A DNA stretch of 64,000 nucleotides, taken from NCBI GenBank assembly GCA_020635915.1, contig JACJYU010000001.1:496001-560000 (forward strand), given 5' to 3'. Shown piece after piece: positions 48,334-57,117 of the stretch (its first letter is position 1; each line of letters begins with the position of its first letter). Position numbers and translations under genes: made by a program. The notes beneath the pieces were generated by a model. That model was not told where the DNA came from, searched no databases, and saw nothing but the letters and a program-made list of their open reading frames with translations. This DNA comes from Flammeovirgaceae bacterium. Lineage in GTDB: Bacteria; Bacteroidota; Bacteroidia; Cytophagales; Cyclobacteriaceae.

Positions 48334-50832
48334 ATGATACAGGAAGGACCAGAATTTGACAACCAAACTTTTTTCGCGGATCTTATCCTGCCTGTCCCCA
48401 TTCCCAAGCTTTTTACCTATCGTGTGCCCGCGGTGCTCAATGGGCAGATAAAAGTAGGGCAGCGGGCAATTGTTCAATTTGGGCAGAAAAAAATCCTCAC
48501 CGGCATAGTGGCCACCCTGCACCAAAAGCCACCCCTGGGGCATGAGGCCAAATACATCCTGGAAACCATTGACGAAAATGAAATTATTGGAGAACGCCAG
48601 TTCAAGCTCTACCGGTGGATGGCGGATTATTATATGTGCACATTGGGGGAGGTGATGAATGCCGCCCTTCCTTCCGGGCTTAAGCTTTCCAGCGAGAGCA
48701 TGGTGCAGTTGCACCCGTCCTTCCGCTGGGAAGCCACCCCTTTCGACTTTTCAGGGAAGGAAAGGATGCTGATCAACCGGCTAAAACAAGATACGCTCAG
48801 TTATACGGAAGTGGCCAAATTTTTGGGCACAAAGAGCCTTTACAGTTTGTTGAAATCGCTGGCTTCCAAAGAAGCCATTATATTATTTGAAAAGGTAAAG
48901 GAAAAATTCAAGCCCAAAACGGAAAAGAGGATACGGCTGACAAAAAAGCATACCCATAAAAAAGAATTGGAGGCCCTGTTTGAAACCATCGGCAGCAAGC
49001 CCAAGCAGGAGGCCGTGCTGTTGAAATATTTGCAAGCCGTCCCTGTATTTAAAGATCCCTCCCTGAATGATAAAGGACAAAGTAAATCCCAACTTAGTGA
49101 GGGAGAGTCTATATCATCCATAAATACCCTCGTTAAAAACAAAATATTTGAAGAGTTTGAAACCATTATCCCCCGGTTTGGTTTTGATGACCCTGAAACC
49201 CATCATCCTGTTCTTTTAAGCGAAAAACAAGAAGAAGTCCGCAATACCATCCTCCACCAATTTGAAGAAAGTGACGTGGCCTTACTTCATGGCGTGACCG
49301 GCAGTGGGAAAACCGAAATTTATATCGACCTGATAAGGCGTGCGCTGGATGGCGGCAACCAGGCCTTACTGCTCATTCCAGAAATAGCACTGACCACACA
49401 AATTGTACAACGATTAAAAAAAATATTCGGTGCGGAGATGGGGGTTTATCATTCGAAATTTTCAGACAACGAACGCGTGGAGGTCTGGAATGGGATATTG
49501 ACAGGGAAATTTCAATTGGTAGTTGGTGTACGATCGTCTGTATTCTTACCCTTTGACAATTTAGGATTGGTCATTGTTGATGAGGAACATGACTCCTCTT
49601 ACAAACAGCATGATCCGGCCCCCCGCTATCAGGCCAGGGACCTTGCGTTGGTGATGGCCCATCAGCACCACGCTAAAGTCGTGCTAGGAAGTGCGACACC
49701 ATCTGCCGAAAGCTACTATCACTGCCTCCAGGGAAGATTTAAATTGGTGAGCCTAACCGAACGCTTTGGGGAAGCTCATTTACCGGAAGTCATTTTTGCT
49801 GATATGGCCATAGAACGACAGCGAAAATCAAATAAAGGCGGGTTTTCCTCTACTTTGGCCAAAGCAATTGACGAAGCCCTTGAAAACAAGGAACAAGTAA
49901 TTCTTTTTCAAAACAGGCGGGGCTACGCGCCCATGGTCCAGTGTGAGGATTGCAATTGGATACCCAAATGCATCAATTGTTCGGTCAGTCTTACTTATCA
50001 TCAATACCGGCATGAGATGATCTGCCACTACTGCGGATACAAAGAATCTCTCCCTAATGAATGTCCTACCTGTACCTCCAAAAGGATCCTTACCATAGGG
50101 TATGGCACCGAGAAACTGGAAGAGGAATTAAAACTCCTTTTTCCGGAGGCAAAGGTACAGCGCATGGACTGGGACACTACCCGCACGAAAAGCGCGTATG
50201 AAACCATCATTGAAAATTTTCAAAAAGGCGAAACGGACATCCTGGTAGGCACACAAATGGTGACCAAGGGGCTGGATTTCGACCGGGTAAGCCTGGTAGG
50301 CGTTTTTGATGCGGACCGGATGATGCACTTCCCGGATTTCAGGGCGCATGAGCGGGCCTTCCAGCTTATCATTCAGGTAAGTGGCCGATCGGGGCGCAGG
50401 GAGAAAAGAGGAAAAGTGATTATTCAAACTGCTGACCCCAGGCAAGCTTTATTCACTTTTGTAACACAACATGATATTCCGGGATATATAGAAACAGAAC
50501 TTAAAGATCGCAAGGCCCACTTTTACCCTCCCTATTCCCGATTGGTGGAGGTTACGGTAAAACATACCGATCGGGCAAAGTGCAAAAACCTGGCCACGCA
50601 GTTGGCACAGTTTATCCGGAAAGAAATCAAAGGGGCCCAGGTATTGGGGCCCGGTGAGCCTTTGGTTTCCAAGATCCGAAATGAGTTCTTAATGTCCATC
50701 CTGATAAAAATACCAAGGGATGGCGGCAGGCTATGGGACATCAAGCATCAAATGCAGCACCTTTCCGGGCATTTGTTGACCCTAAAGGAATTCAGGAGTG
50801 CAAAAATCGTATTTGACGTGGATCCTGCGTGA
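48334..50832 (+). CDS. priA: Primosomal protein N' (replication restart helicase)
   Basis: 832 residues. Restarts stalled replication forks and reloads the replisome. N-terminal 3'-DNA-binding domain (FADLILPVPIPKLFTYRVP), then a DEAH-type helicase core with HGVTGSGKTEIYIDLI (motif I) and VIVDEEHDSSYKQ (motif II). Zinc-binding insertion with eight Cys (CEDCNW, CINCS, CHYCGY, CPTCTS). C-terminal motifs VGTQMVTKGLDF and QVSGRSGRREKRG. The ATG at 48334 gives a sensible N-terminus; a TTG 15 bases upstream is in frame. Confidence 0.96.
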   Translation: MIQEGPEFDNQTFFADLILPVPIPKLFTYRVPAVLNGQIKVGQRAIVQFGQKKILTGIVATLHQKPPLGHEAKYILETIDENEIIGERQFKLYRWMADYYMCTLGEVMNAALPSGLKLSSESMVQLHPSFRWEATPFDFSGKERMLINRLKQDTLSYTEVAKFLGTKSLYSLLKSLASKEAIILFEKVKEKFKPKTEKRIRLTKKHTHKKELEALFETIGSKPKQEAVLLKYLQAVPVFKDPSLNDKGQSKSQLSEGESISSINTLVKNKIFEEFETIIPRFGFDDPETHHPVLLSEKQEEVRNTILHQFEESDVALLHGVTGSGKTEIYIDLIRRALDGGNQALLLIPEIALTTQIVQRLKKIFGAEMGVYHSKFSDNERVEVWNGILTGKFQLVVGVRSSVFLPFDNLGLVIVDEEHDSSYKQHDPAPRYQARDLALVMAHQHHAKVVLGSATPSAESYYHCLQGRFKLVSLTERFGEAHLPEVIFADMAIERQRKSNKGGFSSTLAKAIDEALENKEQVILFQNRRGYAPMVQCEDCNWIPKCINCSVSLTYHQYRHEMICHYCGYKESLPNECPTCTSKRILTIGYGTEKLEEELKLLFPEAKVQRMDWDTTRTKSAYETIIENFQKGETDILVGTQMVTKGLDFDRVSLVGVFDADRMMHFPDFRAHERAFQLIIQVSGRSGRREKRGKVIIQTADPRQALFTFVTQHDIPGYIETELKDRKAHFYPPYSRLVEVTVKHTDRAKCKNLATQLAQFIRKEIKGAQVLGPGEPLVSKIRNEFLMSILIKIPRDGGRLWDIKHQMQHLSGHLLTLKEFRSAKIVFDVDPA

Positions 50833-50847
50833 CCCCTAGGCATCCTT

Positions 50848-51627
50848 TCACCCCAAAATATCCCAGTCATCATTTAAAACCGGGATGGAATGATGCGCGG
50901 TGAGGTCAAATTTGCAGGGCACCACGGAAACGTAATTATTGGCAATGGCCCACTCGTCATTGTCCTCGCCTTTATCGAAGTTGACAAAATTGCCCGTCAT
51001 CCAAAAATAGCGCCTGCCATTGGGGTCGTACCGTTCATCGAACTCTTCTTCCCATTTGGCGTTGGACTGCCGGCAAATCCTGATGCCCTTCAGGTTTTCA
51101 TGTCGCCTGGGGGGAAAGTTCACATTTAGCGCCACCCCTTTTGGCAAGCCCTTGTTCAAAACCTGTAAGGTGATTTTTTTGATATATTCTTTTGTGTGGG
51201 AAAAATCTATTTTGGAGCCATAATCACAAAGCGAGAAGCCAATGGCAGGCGTGCCTTCGATGGCCCCTTCAATGGCGGCAGACATCGTGCCCGAGTACAA
51301 CACGCTAATGGAAGTATTGCTGCCATGGTTCACCCCGCTCACCACCACATGCGGTTGCCGTTGACCGCGCAGTACAAAGTGCCTGGCCAGTTTCACACAG
51401 TCGGCCGGTGTGCCTGAGCATTCATACGCTTTCACCCCATCGAAAATAAAGTTTTCTTCCAGGCGCAGCGTGTCGCCCACCGTAATGGCATGGCCCATGC
51501 CCGATTGGGGACTGTCAGGGGCCACCACGATCACCTCGCCCAACTCCCGCATCACCTCCACGAGCGTGCGAATGCCCTGGGAGGTGATCCCATCATCGTT
51601 GGAAACAAGGATTAGCGGCTTTTGCAT
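50848..51627 (-). CDS. surE: 5'/3'-nucleotidase SurE
   Basis: 259 residues. Removes phosphate from nucleoside 5'- and 3'-monophosphates, metal-dependent. Starts MQKPLILVSNDDGITSQG with the signature Asn-Asp-Asp-Gly; VVAPDSPQSGMGHAITV and the metal site VSGVNHGSNT follow. A TTG six bases before the chosen ATG is not needed. It is the last gene of the dnaG-ribBA-unknown-surE series. Confidence 0.96.
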   Translation of the reverse strand: MQKPLILVSNDDGITSQGIRTLVEVMRELGEVIVVAPDSPQSGMGHAITVGDTLRLEENFIFDGVKAYECSGTPADCVKLARHFVLRGQRQPHVVVSGVNHGSNTSISVLYSGTMSAAIEGAIEGTPAIGFSLCDYGSKIDFSHTKEYIKKITLQVLNKGLPKGVALNVNFPPRRHENLKGIRICRQSNAKWEEEFDERYDPNGRRYFWMTGNFVNFDKGEDNDEWAIANNYVSVVPCKFDLTAHHSIPVLNDDWDILG

Positions 51628-51643
51628 TGTCAAATGGGAAAAC

Positions 51644-52249
51644 CTAGCTTAGGAACAATGAGTTATAATACGCAATAATACGGCTTAGGTCATATTTCTC
51701 ATCGAAATCAAGCCGGTTTGACCTGACAAATTTTTGCACCTCTTCCTTCCGGTCTTTCATCAGGTCCAGCCAATCCCCGCGTTTGCCGACAAACTCCACG
51801 ATGCTGCCATCCTCTTTCAGCAGGAAATACCTGTACACGATGATAAGGCGGGTATAATTGCTGTAGTAATAAAAGGCCGAAGAGTAGGTCCTGTATTCCA
51901 GGGCCTCCCTGCACAGCAAGGTGATCTTTCCTTCTTCCAGCAATTCGAAAATAACAGGCGCTTTGTAATTGCCGGAAGTGTTGTAAGGAAGGGAATACAT
52001 TCTCCGGTAGCGCTTTACGGTTTTATCAAAGATTTCGAGGAAGAGCAGTTTCCTGGCCGAATAAGTTTCGAGGAGGTCGCCCACCTGCACCTGCACCAAG
52101 TCCGTTTGCATGTCGTATTTGACATTGCCGGTGAGGGTATCCCCGTTTTCCAACACCACCTTGCCATCATGCCACATCTCAAATGCAAATTCCTGCGCCT
52201 GGAGCCCCAGGGAGGAGAGGAAAAAGGGTATGGCCAAAAACAGCCTCAC
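51644..52249 (-). CDS. Secreted protein of unknown function
   Basis: 201 residues from a GTG start that overlaps the ribBA stop by four bases (GTGA). Signal peptide LFLAIPFFLSSLGLQAQ. The mature part begins with GKVVLENGDTLTGNVKYD, a motif found in secreted Bacteroidota proteins that may form a small beta-barrel; the rest has many Tyr (SSAFYYYSNYTRLIIVYRYF). No family recognised. The tight spacing places it in an operon with ribBA and surE. Confidence 0.75.
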   Translation of the reverse strand: MRLFLAIPFFLSSLGLQAQEFAFEMWHDGKVVLENGDTLTGNVKYDMQTDLVQVQVGDLLETYSARKLLFLEIFDKTVKRYRRMYSLPYNTSGNYKAPVIFELLEEGKITLLCREALEYRTYSSAFYYYSNYTRLIIVYRYFLLKEDGSIVEFVGKRGDWLDLMKDRKEEVQKFVRSNRLDFDEKYDLSRIIAYYNSLFLS

Positions 52250-53463
52250 TTGATTTTTAATATGCTGTGCCCCATTTTATCCCTTTTGGTCAGCAGGTAC
52301 TTCTCATTGTGCAGGTTGGGCATGATTTCTATGGGCACATTGTCCACGATTTCAAGACCATACCCCATAAGGCCCACCCTTTTCTTGGGATTGTTGGTGA
52401 TCAACCTGATTTTGGACACGCCCAGGTCATGCAGGATTTGTGCGCCTATGCCATAGTCGCGGTTGTCCATATCAAAGCCGAGCTTCAGGTTGGCCTCCAC
52501 GGTGTCGTACCCTTCTTCCTGCAACTTATAGGCTTTCAGCTTGTTCAACAGGCCAATGCCGCGGCCCTCCTGCTTCATGTACAATACGATGCCTTTCCCT
52601 TCTTTTTCCACCATCTTCATGGCATTGTGCAGTTGGGTGCCGCAGTCGCAGCGGCAGGAGCCGAAAATGTCACCGGTAACGCACGAAGAGTGCACCCTTA
52701 CCAATATGGGCTCGTCCTTGGCCCACTCCCCTTTTATCAGGGCCATGTGCACCTCCTGGGTATTTAACTGCTCGTAGGCCACCAATCTAAAATCCCCATA
52801 TTCGGTGGGCATGTTTACTTCCGCTTCGCGCCTGACCTGCGACTCTTTTTGCATCCGGTAGGCAATCAGGTCTTTGATGGAAACCAACCGCAGGCCAAAA
52901 CGCCTGGCCACCTGCACCAAATCGGGGAGCCGCGCCATGGAGCCATCTTCGTTCATGATCTCCACCAGCACGCCAGCAGGCTTAAACCCTGCCAGCCGGG
53001 CGAAGTCTATGGCGGCTTCCGTGTGCCCGGTCCTGCGCAGGACGCCCTCTTTCTTGGCCTTGAGCGGGAAAATATGGCCCGGCTTGCCCAGCTCTTCTGG
53101 TTTGGTGCCGGGGGCCACCAGGGCTTTTATGGTTTGATAGCGGTCGTGAACGGAGATGCCCGTGGTGCAGCCATGCCCGATCAGGTCCACGGAAACCGTA
53201 AATGGCGTTTCAAAAACAGCCGTGTTTTTCCCCACCATCAATTCCAGCCCCAACTCCTCGCACCGTTCCTCGCTTAAGGGCGCGCAAATCAACCCCCGGC
53301 CGTGGGTGGCCATAAAATTGATGATCTGTGGCGTCACGCTCTCCGCGGCACACACAAAATCCCCTTCGTTTTCACGGTCTTCATCATCGACCACGATGAT
53401 CACCTTTCCATCCCTGATGTCCTTAATGGCATCTTCAATGGTATCCAGTTTTATTTCGTCCAT
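52246..53463 (-). CDS. ribBA: Bifunctional DHBP synthase / GTP cyclohydrolase II
   Basis: 405 residues. Catalyses the two entry steps of riboflavin synthesis. N-terminal RibB half: VVDDEDRENEGDFVCAAE and GHTEAAIDFARLAG. C-terminal RibA half: the Zn-binding CVTGDIFGSCRCDCGTQL (three Cys) and MKQEGRGIGLLNKLKAY. dnaG lies 50 bases upstream on the same strand. Confidence 0.97.
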   Translation of the reverse strand: MDEIKLDTIEDAIKDIRDGKVIIVVDDEDRENEGDFVCAAESVTPQIINFMATHGRGLICAPLSEERCEELGLELMVGKNTAVFETPFTVSVDLIGHGCTTGISVHDRYQTIKALVAPGTKPEELGKPGHIFPLKAKKEGVLRRTGHTEAAIDFARLAGFKPAGVLVEIMNEDGSMARLPDLVQVARRFGLRLVSIKDLIAYRMQKESQVRREAEVNMPTEYGDFRLVAYEQLNTQEVHMALIKGEWAKDEPILVRVHSSCVTGDIFGSCRCDCGTQLHNAMKMVEKEGKGIVLYMKQEGRGIGLLNKLKAYKLQEEGYDTVEANLKLGFDMDNRDYGIGAQILHDLGVSKIRLITNNPKKRVGLMGYGLEIVDNVPIEIMPNLHNEKYLLTKRDKMGHSILKIK

Positions 53464-53513
53464 TCCTAGTTCAACAGTTCAAGCATACAACAACAAATCC
53501 GGTAGGCCTGTTC

Positions 53514-55454
53514 CTACCGGGCAATAACTATTCCCAGCATTTGGGACAACTCCTTTTTGGCATTGTCCAAACCGATCTGGGTATTTAAAAACCCATCCAC
53601 CCCTGCTTCGTCCCCTTTTTCTTCCGCTTCCTTGATCTTGCCCTTGTTCTCCTCCAGCATTTTTTGAACAATACGCAATTTTAGCCTTAGCACATTGGTG
53701 TAGGCCATTTCATTGAGAATGTCCCCTTCTTTTGGAATATAAATATGGTATTTGTCCCCCCAATGTTGGCTGATGTCGTACCGTTGGGCGATAAGCCCGG
53801 TGACCACCTGCTTTACCTCCTCGCTCCCGTTATTGATGAAATAGTGGCTGTCCCGTACTTCGCCTTTCCCCCAGCCCTCCTTCATCGATTCAAAAATATG
53901 GCCGAAAATGGGGTTGACGAAAGCCACGTCCTCCAACTCATGGAACAGAAAGTCAGAAAGCTTCTGGCCTTTCACGGCCTCATCGGCATAGTTTAGGAGG
54001 AGGCGGATGGTTTCCTTTTCCTGGAACTGGACCATATTGTCAGTACTGAGCGGTAGATCTTCTAAATCAAGGTACTTTTGGCCTAATTCCTCTTTTTCAA
54101 TTTCAGCCTCAGTCTCATTTCGCCTTTGTTCACGAAACTGTTGCTCTTCATTTTTCCATCGAATTTTATTGATTTCATGAATAACAGTTTGCTCATCAAT
54201 TTGCCATGACAAGGAGATTGATCTATAATAAGTTCTCCTATTTACCTCATTTGGAATTGCAGCCAATGTTCCAAGAATCTCCCTTAAAGACTCAGCTCTT
54301 TTTATAGGATCATTGGCAAATTCTGACTTAAGTAAATCGACTTTAAAGGAAATAATATCCTTTGCTTGCTCTTTTAAGAAGTTTTGAAAGTCAGAGGTCC
54401 CGAGCTTGCGCGAATAGCTGTCGGGGTCTTCCCCATCGGGAAACAGCACCACGCGCACGTTGAGCCCCCCTTTGAGGATGAGGTCGATGCCGCGCAGGGC
54501 GGCCTTGATGCCTGCCGCGTCCCCGTCAAACAGCACCGTGACGTTTTCACTGAACCTGCGCACCAGTTTGATCTGTTCTTCGGTGAGGGCCGTGCCCGAT
54601 GAGGCCACCACATTGCACACCCCTGCCTGGTGCAGGGAAACCACATCGGTATACCCTTCCACCAGGTAGCAGTTGTCGTTTTGACGGATGGCATTCTTGG
54701 CCTGGAACAAGCCATAAAGCACCTTGCCTTTGTGGTAAATTTCCGTTTCCGGGGAGTTGATGTACTTGGGCTGGTTCTTTTCCTTGCCCAGCATACGGGC
54801 GCCAAAGGCTATGACCTTACCGGAGATATTGTGGACCGGGAACACCACCCTTCCGCGAAAGCGGTCGTAGGAGCTTCCGTCTTCCTTTTTTACCACCAGG
54901 CCGGTTTTTCCCAACAAATCCTGGCTATATCCTTTGGCCAGTGCTTCCTTTCCGAAATTTTCCCATCCGTTGAGGGCATAGCCCAGTTCAAATTTTTCTA
55001 TGGACTTGTCGTTGAAGCCCCGCTCCCGGAAGTAGCTCAGGCCAATGCTTTGCCCTTCTTCGTCATGGAGGAGGTTGGAGTGAAAGTACTTTTTGGCAAA
55101 GTCCATGAGGATATAGAGCCCTTCCCGCTCGCCCTGCTTGCCGGCCTCCTGATCCGTAGCCTCCGTTTCCTTTACCTCCACCCCGTATTTTTTGGCCAGG
55201 AACCGGATGGCTTCCGCATAGCTCATGCCTTCATGTTCCATCAAAAAGGTAAAGGAGTCGCCCCCTTTGCCGCTGCTGAAGTCCTTGAAAATGCCCTTGG
55301 AAGGCACCACGAAGAAAGATGGGGTCTTTTCGTTGGTAAAAGGGCTCAGGGCCTTGTAGTTCTGGCCGGATTTCTTCAGCGTGATGAAGTCGCTGATCAC
55401 GTCCACGATGTCCAGCCTGTCCTTTACTTCCTCTATGGTTTCCTGAAGGATCAC
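53514..55454 (-). CDS. dnaG: DNA primase without zinc ligands
   Basis: 646 residues. Makes RNA primers at the replication fork. The N-terminal region that normally is a CHC2 zinc finger reads LSPFTNEKTPSF and FKDFSSGKGGDSFTF: the usual Cys, His and two later Cys are replaced by Ser, Thr, Asp and Ser. TOPRIM-type core: VEGYTDVVSLHQAG, VTVLFDGDAAGIKAALRG and FPDGEDPDSY. The DnaB-binding C-terminal part is present but diverged. Residues about 353-471 are encoded by a distinctly AT-rich patch (54040-54395). A -7 box, TATCTTTG, lies 20 bases before the ATG. The gene heads an operon with ribBA, the unknown gene and surE. Confidence 0.95.
   Translation of the reverse strand: MILQETIEEVKDRLDIVDVISDFITLKKSGQNYKALSPFTNEKTPSFFVVPSKGIFKDFSSGKGGDSFTFLMEHEGMSYAEAIRFLAKKYGVEVKETEATDQEAGKQGEREGLYILMDFAKKYFHSNLLHDEEGQSIGLSYFRERGFNDKSIEKFELGYALNGWENFGKEALAKGYSQDLLGKTGLVVKKEDGSSYDRFRGRVVFPVHNISGKVIAFGARMLGKEKNQPKYINSPETEIYHKGKVLYGLFQAKNAIRQNDNCYLVEGYTDVVSLHQAGVCNVVASSGTALTEEQIKLVRRFSENVTVLFDGDAAGIKAALRGIDLILKGGLNVRVVLFPDGEDPDSYSRKLGTSDFQNFLKEQAKDIISFKVDLLKSEFANDPIKRAESLREILGTLAAIPNEVNRRTYYRSISLSWQIDEQTVIHEINKIRWKNEEQQFREQRRNETEAEIEKEELGQKYLDLEDLPLSTDNMVQFQEKETIRLLLNYADEAVKGQKLSDFLFHELEDVAFVNPIFGHIFESMKEGWGKGEVRDSHYFINNGSEEVKQVVTGLIAQRYDISQHWGDKYHIYIPKEGDILNEMAYTNVLRLKLRIVQKMLEENKGKIKEAEEKGDEAGVDGFLNTQIGLDNAKKELSQMLGIVIAR
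54040..54395 (-). other. AT-rich patch inside dnaG
   Basis: By hand count, 54121-54180 has 21 G+C of 60 and 54181-54240 has 20 of 60, whereas 54421-54480 has 38 of 60. The change at the 54395 side is abrupt. It encodes the region just after the TOPRIM domain. Confidence 0.6.
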
Positions 55455-55473
55455 CTTAAAAATTTTGGGACTT

Positions 55474-55481
55474 CAAAGATA
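55474..55481 (-). promoter_or_regulatory. -7 element of the dnaG operon promoter
   Basis: Minus strand TATCTTTG, identical to the -7 box of the rpsF promoter, 20 bases upstream of the dnaG ATG. The expected TTTG at a 19-base distance is not found, so the -33 part is weak. The rest of the 174-base divergent region to mrp shows no other clear element. Confidence 0.5.
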
Positions 55482-55628
55482 CTTTTTTATGCTTTCCGTG
55501 TTGGGGAATGGGGCAAACTAAGTTATGGGCGAAAGTTGCCATAAAATGGGCAAAAATCAGTAAAAAGGATGGGCGGAGGGGCAGACTTGTTTGTTTAGTC
55601 CTAAATTGCAACCGATAAAAAAGCAGAG

Positions 55629-56723
55629 ATGAAATTTTCCGAAAAAGACATAATGGCCGCACTTTCCACCGTGCAAGACCCCGATTTGCACAACGACCTG
55701 GTTAGCCTCAGCATGGTGAGGGACGTAAAGGCCGGGCCGGAAAGGGTGTCTTTCACGGTGGTGCTGACCACCCCTGCATGCCCGCTAAAGGAAAAAATCA
55801 GGAGAGACTGTGAGGAGGCCGTACGAAAAGTAATTGGGGACACCGTGGAACTGGACATTGTCATGAGTTCTTCGGTGACCACCTCCAGGGACAAGGCGCC
55901 TGTGCTCACCGGGGTCAAAAACATTGTTGCCATTGCTTCCGGCAAGGGAGGCGTGGGCAAATCCACGGTAACGGCCAACCTGGCCGTGGCACTGGCCCAA
56001 ACGGGTGCCAAGGTAGGGCTTATCGATGCGGACATCTATGGCCCATCCATTCCCGTGATGTTCAATTGCGAGCATGACCAGCCGGAGGTAAAGGTAGTGA
56101 ACGGAAAAAACGTGATCCAGCCCCTGGACCAGTACGGGGTAAAGTTATTGTCTATTGGTTTTTTGACCCCACCCGACAGCCCTGTGGTTTGGCGCGGGCC
56201 GATGGCGAGCTCGGCATTAAAGCAGTTTATCGGGGACGCGGACTGGGGCGAACTCGACTATTTGCTCATTGACCTGCCGCCCGGCACCAGCGACATTCAC
56301 CTTACGTTGGTCCAAACGGTGCCCGTAACAGGCGCCATTATCGTGACCACCCCCCAAAAGGTGGCGCTGGCAGATGCCACCAAGGGCCTGGCCATGTTCA
56401 GGCAGCCCCAAATCAATGTTCCGGTGCTGGGCATCGTGGAGAACATGGCTTATTTCACCCCTGAAGAATTGCCGGGCAACAAATATTTTATTTTTGGCAA
56501 GGACGGGGGCAAGAACTTATCGGAAAAATATGGCGTTCCCCTGCTGGGACAGGTACCCCTCGTGCAGGGCATCCGCGAAAGTGGCGACAGCGGCCTGCCG
56601 GCAGTGATGAAGGAAGGGGTTGTTTCCCAGGCATTCAGGGATTTGGCGGAGGCCATGGCACGCCAGGTTGCCATTAGAAATGCTACATTTGCAAAGACCA
56701 AAAAAGTGGAATTGAAAGTATGA
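55629..56723 (+). CDS. mrp: Mrp/NBP35-family Fe-S cluster carrier ATPase
   Basis: 364 residues. N-terminal MIP18/DUF59 domain (residues about 1-95, with TTPACPLK) followed by a P-loop ATPase: SGKGGVGKSTVTANLAVAL (deviant Walker A), LIDADIYGPSIPVMF and LIDLPPGTSDIHLTL. Carries Fe-S clusters to target proteins. The C-terminal CxxC found in many Mrp/ApbC proteins is missing; the region reads ENMAYFTPEELPGNKYF. It overlaps a nifU-type gene by four bases (ATGA at 56720), so the two probably act together. Confidence 0.94.
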   Translation: MKFSEKDIMAALSTVQDPDLHNDLVSLSMVRDVKAGPERVSFTVVLTTPACPLKEKIRRDCEEAVRKVIGDTVELDIVMSSSVTTSRDKAPVLTGVKNIVAIASGKGGVGKSTVTANLAVALAQTGAKVGLIDADIYGPSIPVMFNCEHDQPEVKVVNGKNVIQPLDQYGVKLLSIGFLTPPDSPVVWRGPMASSALKQFIGDADWGELDYLLIDLPPGTSDIHLTLVQTVPVTGAIIVTTPQKVALADATKGLAMFRQPQINVPVLGIVENMAYFTPEELPGNKYFIFGKDGGKNLSEKYGVPLLGQVPLVQGIRESGDSGLPAVMKEGVVSQAFRDLAEAMARQVAIRNATFAKTKKVELKV

Positions 56724-56983
56724 CGGGCAAACCCAAAAAGGATGAGCTGAATGGGCGGGTGGAAGCTGCCCTGGACAACATCCGGCCCTACCTGGTGATG
56801 GACGGGGGCGATGTGCGCATACTGGAAATCACCAAAGACAAAAAACTTATCCTCGAGTTTATGGGCAATTGCGGCACTTGCCCCATGTCCACCATGACCT
56901 TTAAGGCAGGGGTGGAGGAAGCCATAAAAAGGTCTGTTCCCGAAATTGGCCACATCGAAGTGGTGAATATGCCCACCGTTTAG
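56720..56983 (+). CDS. NifU C-terminal domain Fe-S scaffold protein
   Basis: 87 residues: only the NifU-type C-terminal module, as in NfuA/Nfu. IRPYLVMDGGDVRILEI precedes the cluster-binding NCGTCPMSTMT (CxxC). Together with Mrp in the same operon it suggests cluster assembly and transfer. The following 134 bases show no clear promoter. Confidence 0.93.
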   Translation: MTGKPKKDELNGRVEAALDNIRPYLVMDGGDVRILEITKDKKLILEFMGNCGTCPMSTMTFKAGVEEAIKRSVPEIGHIEVVNMPTV

Positions 56984-57117
56984 GTTACTGCCCCCCTTTT
57001 TGCCCCATTAAGGGATGGATTTGATAACTTGCCCCTGGACCTAAAAATTGTGTCAACCTTTTTTGAGGCTGGTGCATACAAGCCACCAAAGCCGTCAAAA
57101 AGCCCGTTTGCCAAACC

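Noticed and set aside
48195..48407. N-terminal extension of the class V aminotransferase
   Set aside because: It would run across the priA start and place the twin-arginine signal in the middle of the protein; the ATG at 48194 is far better.
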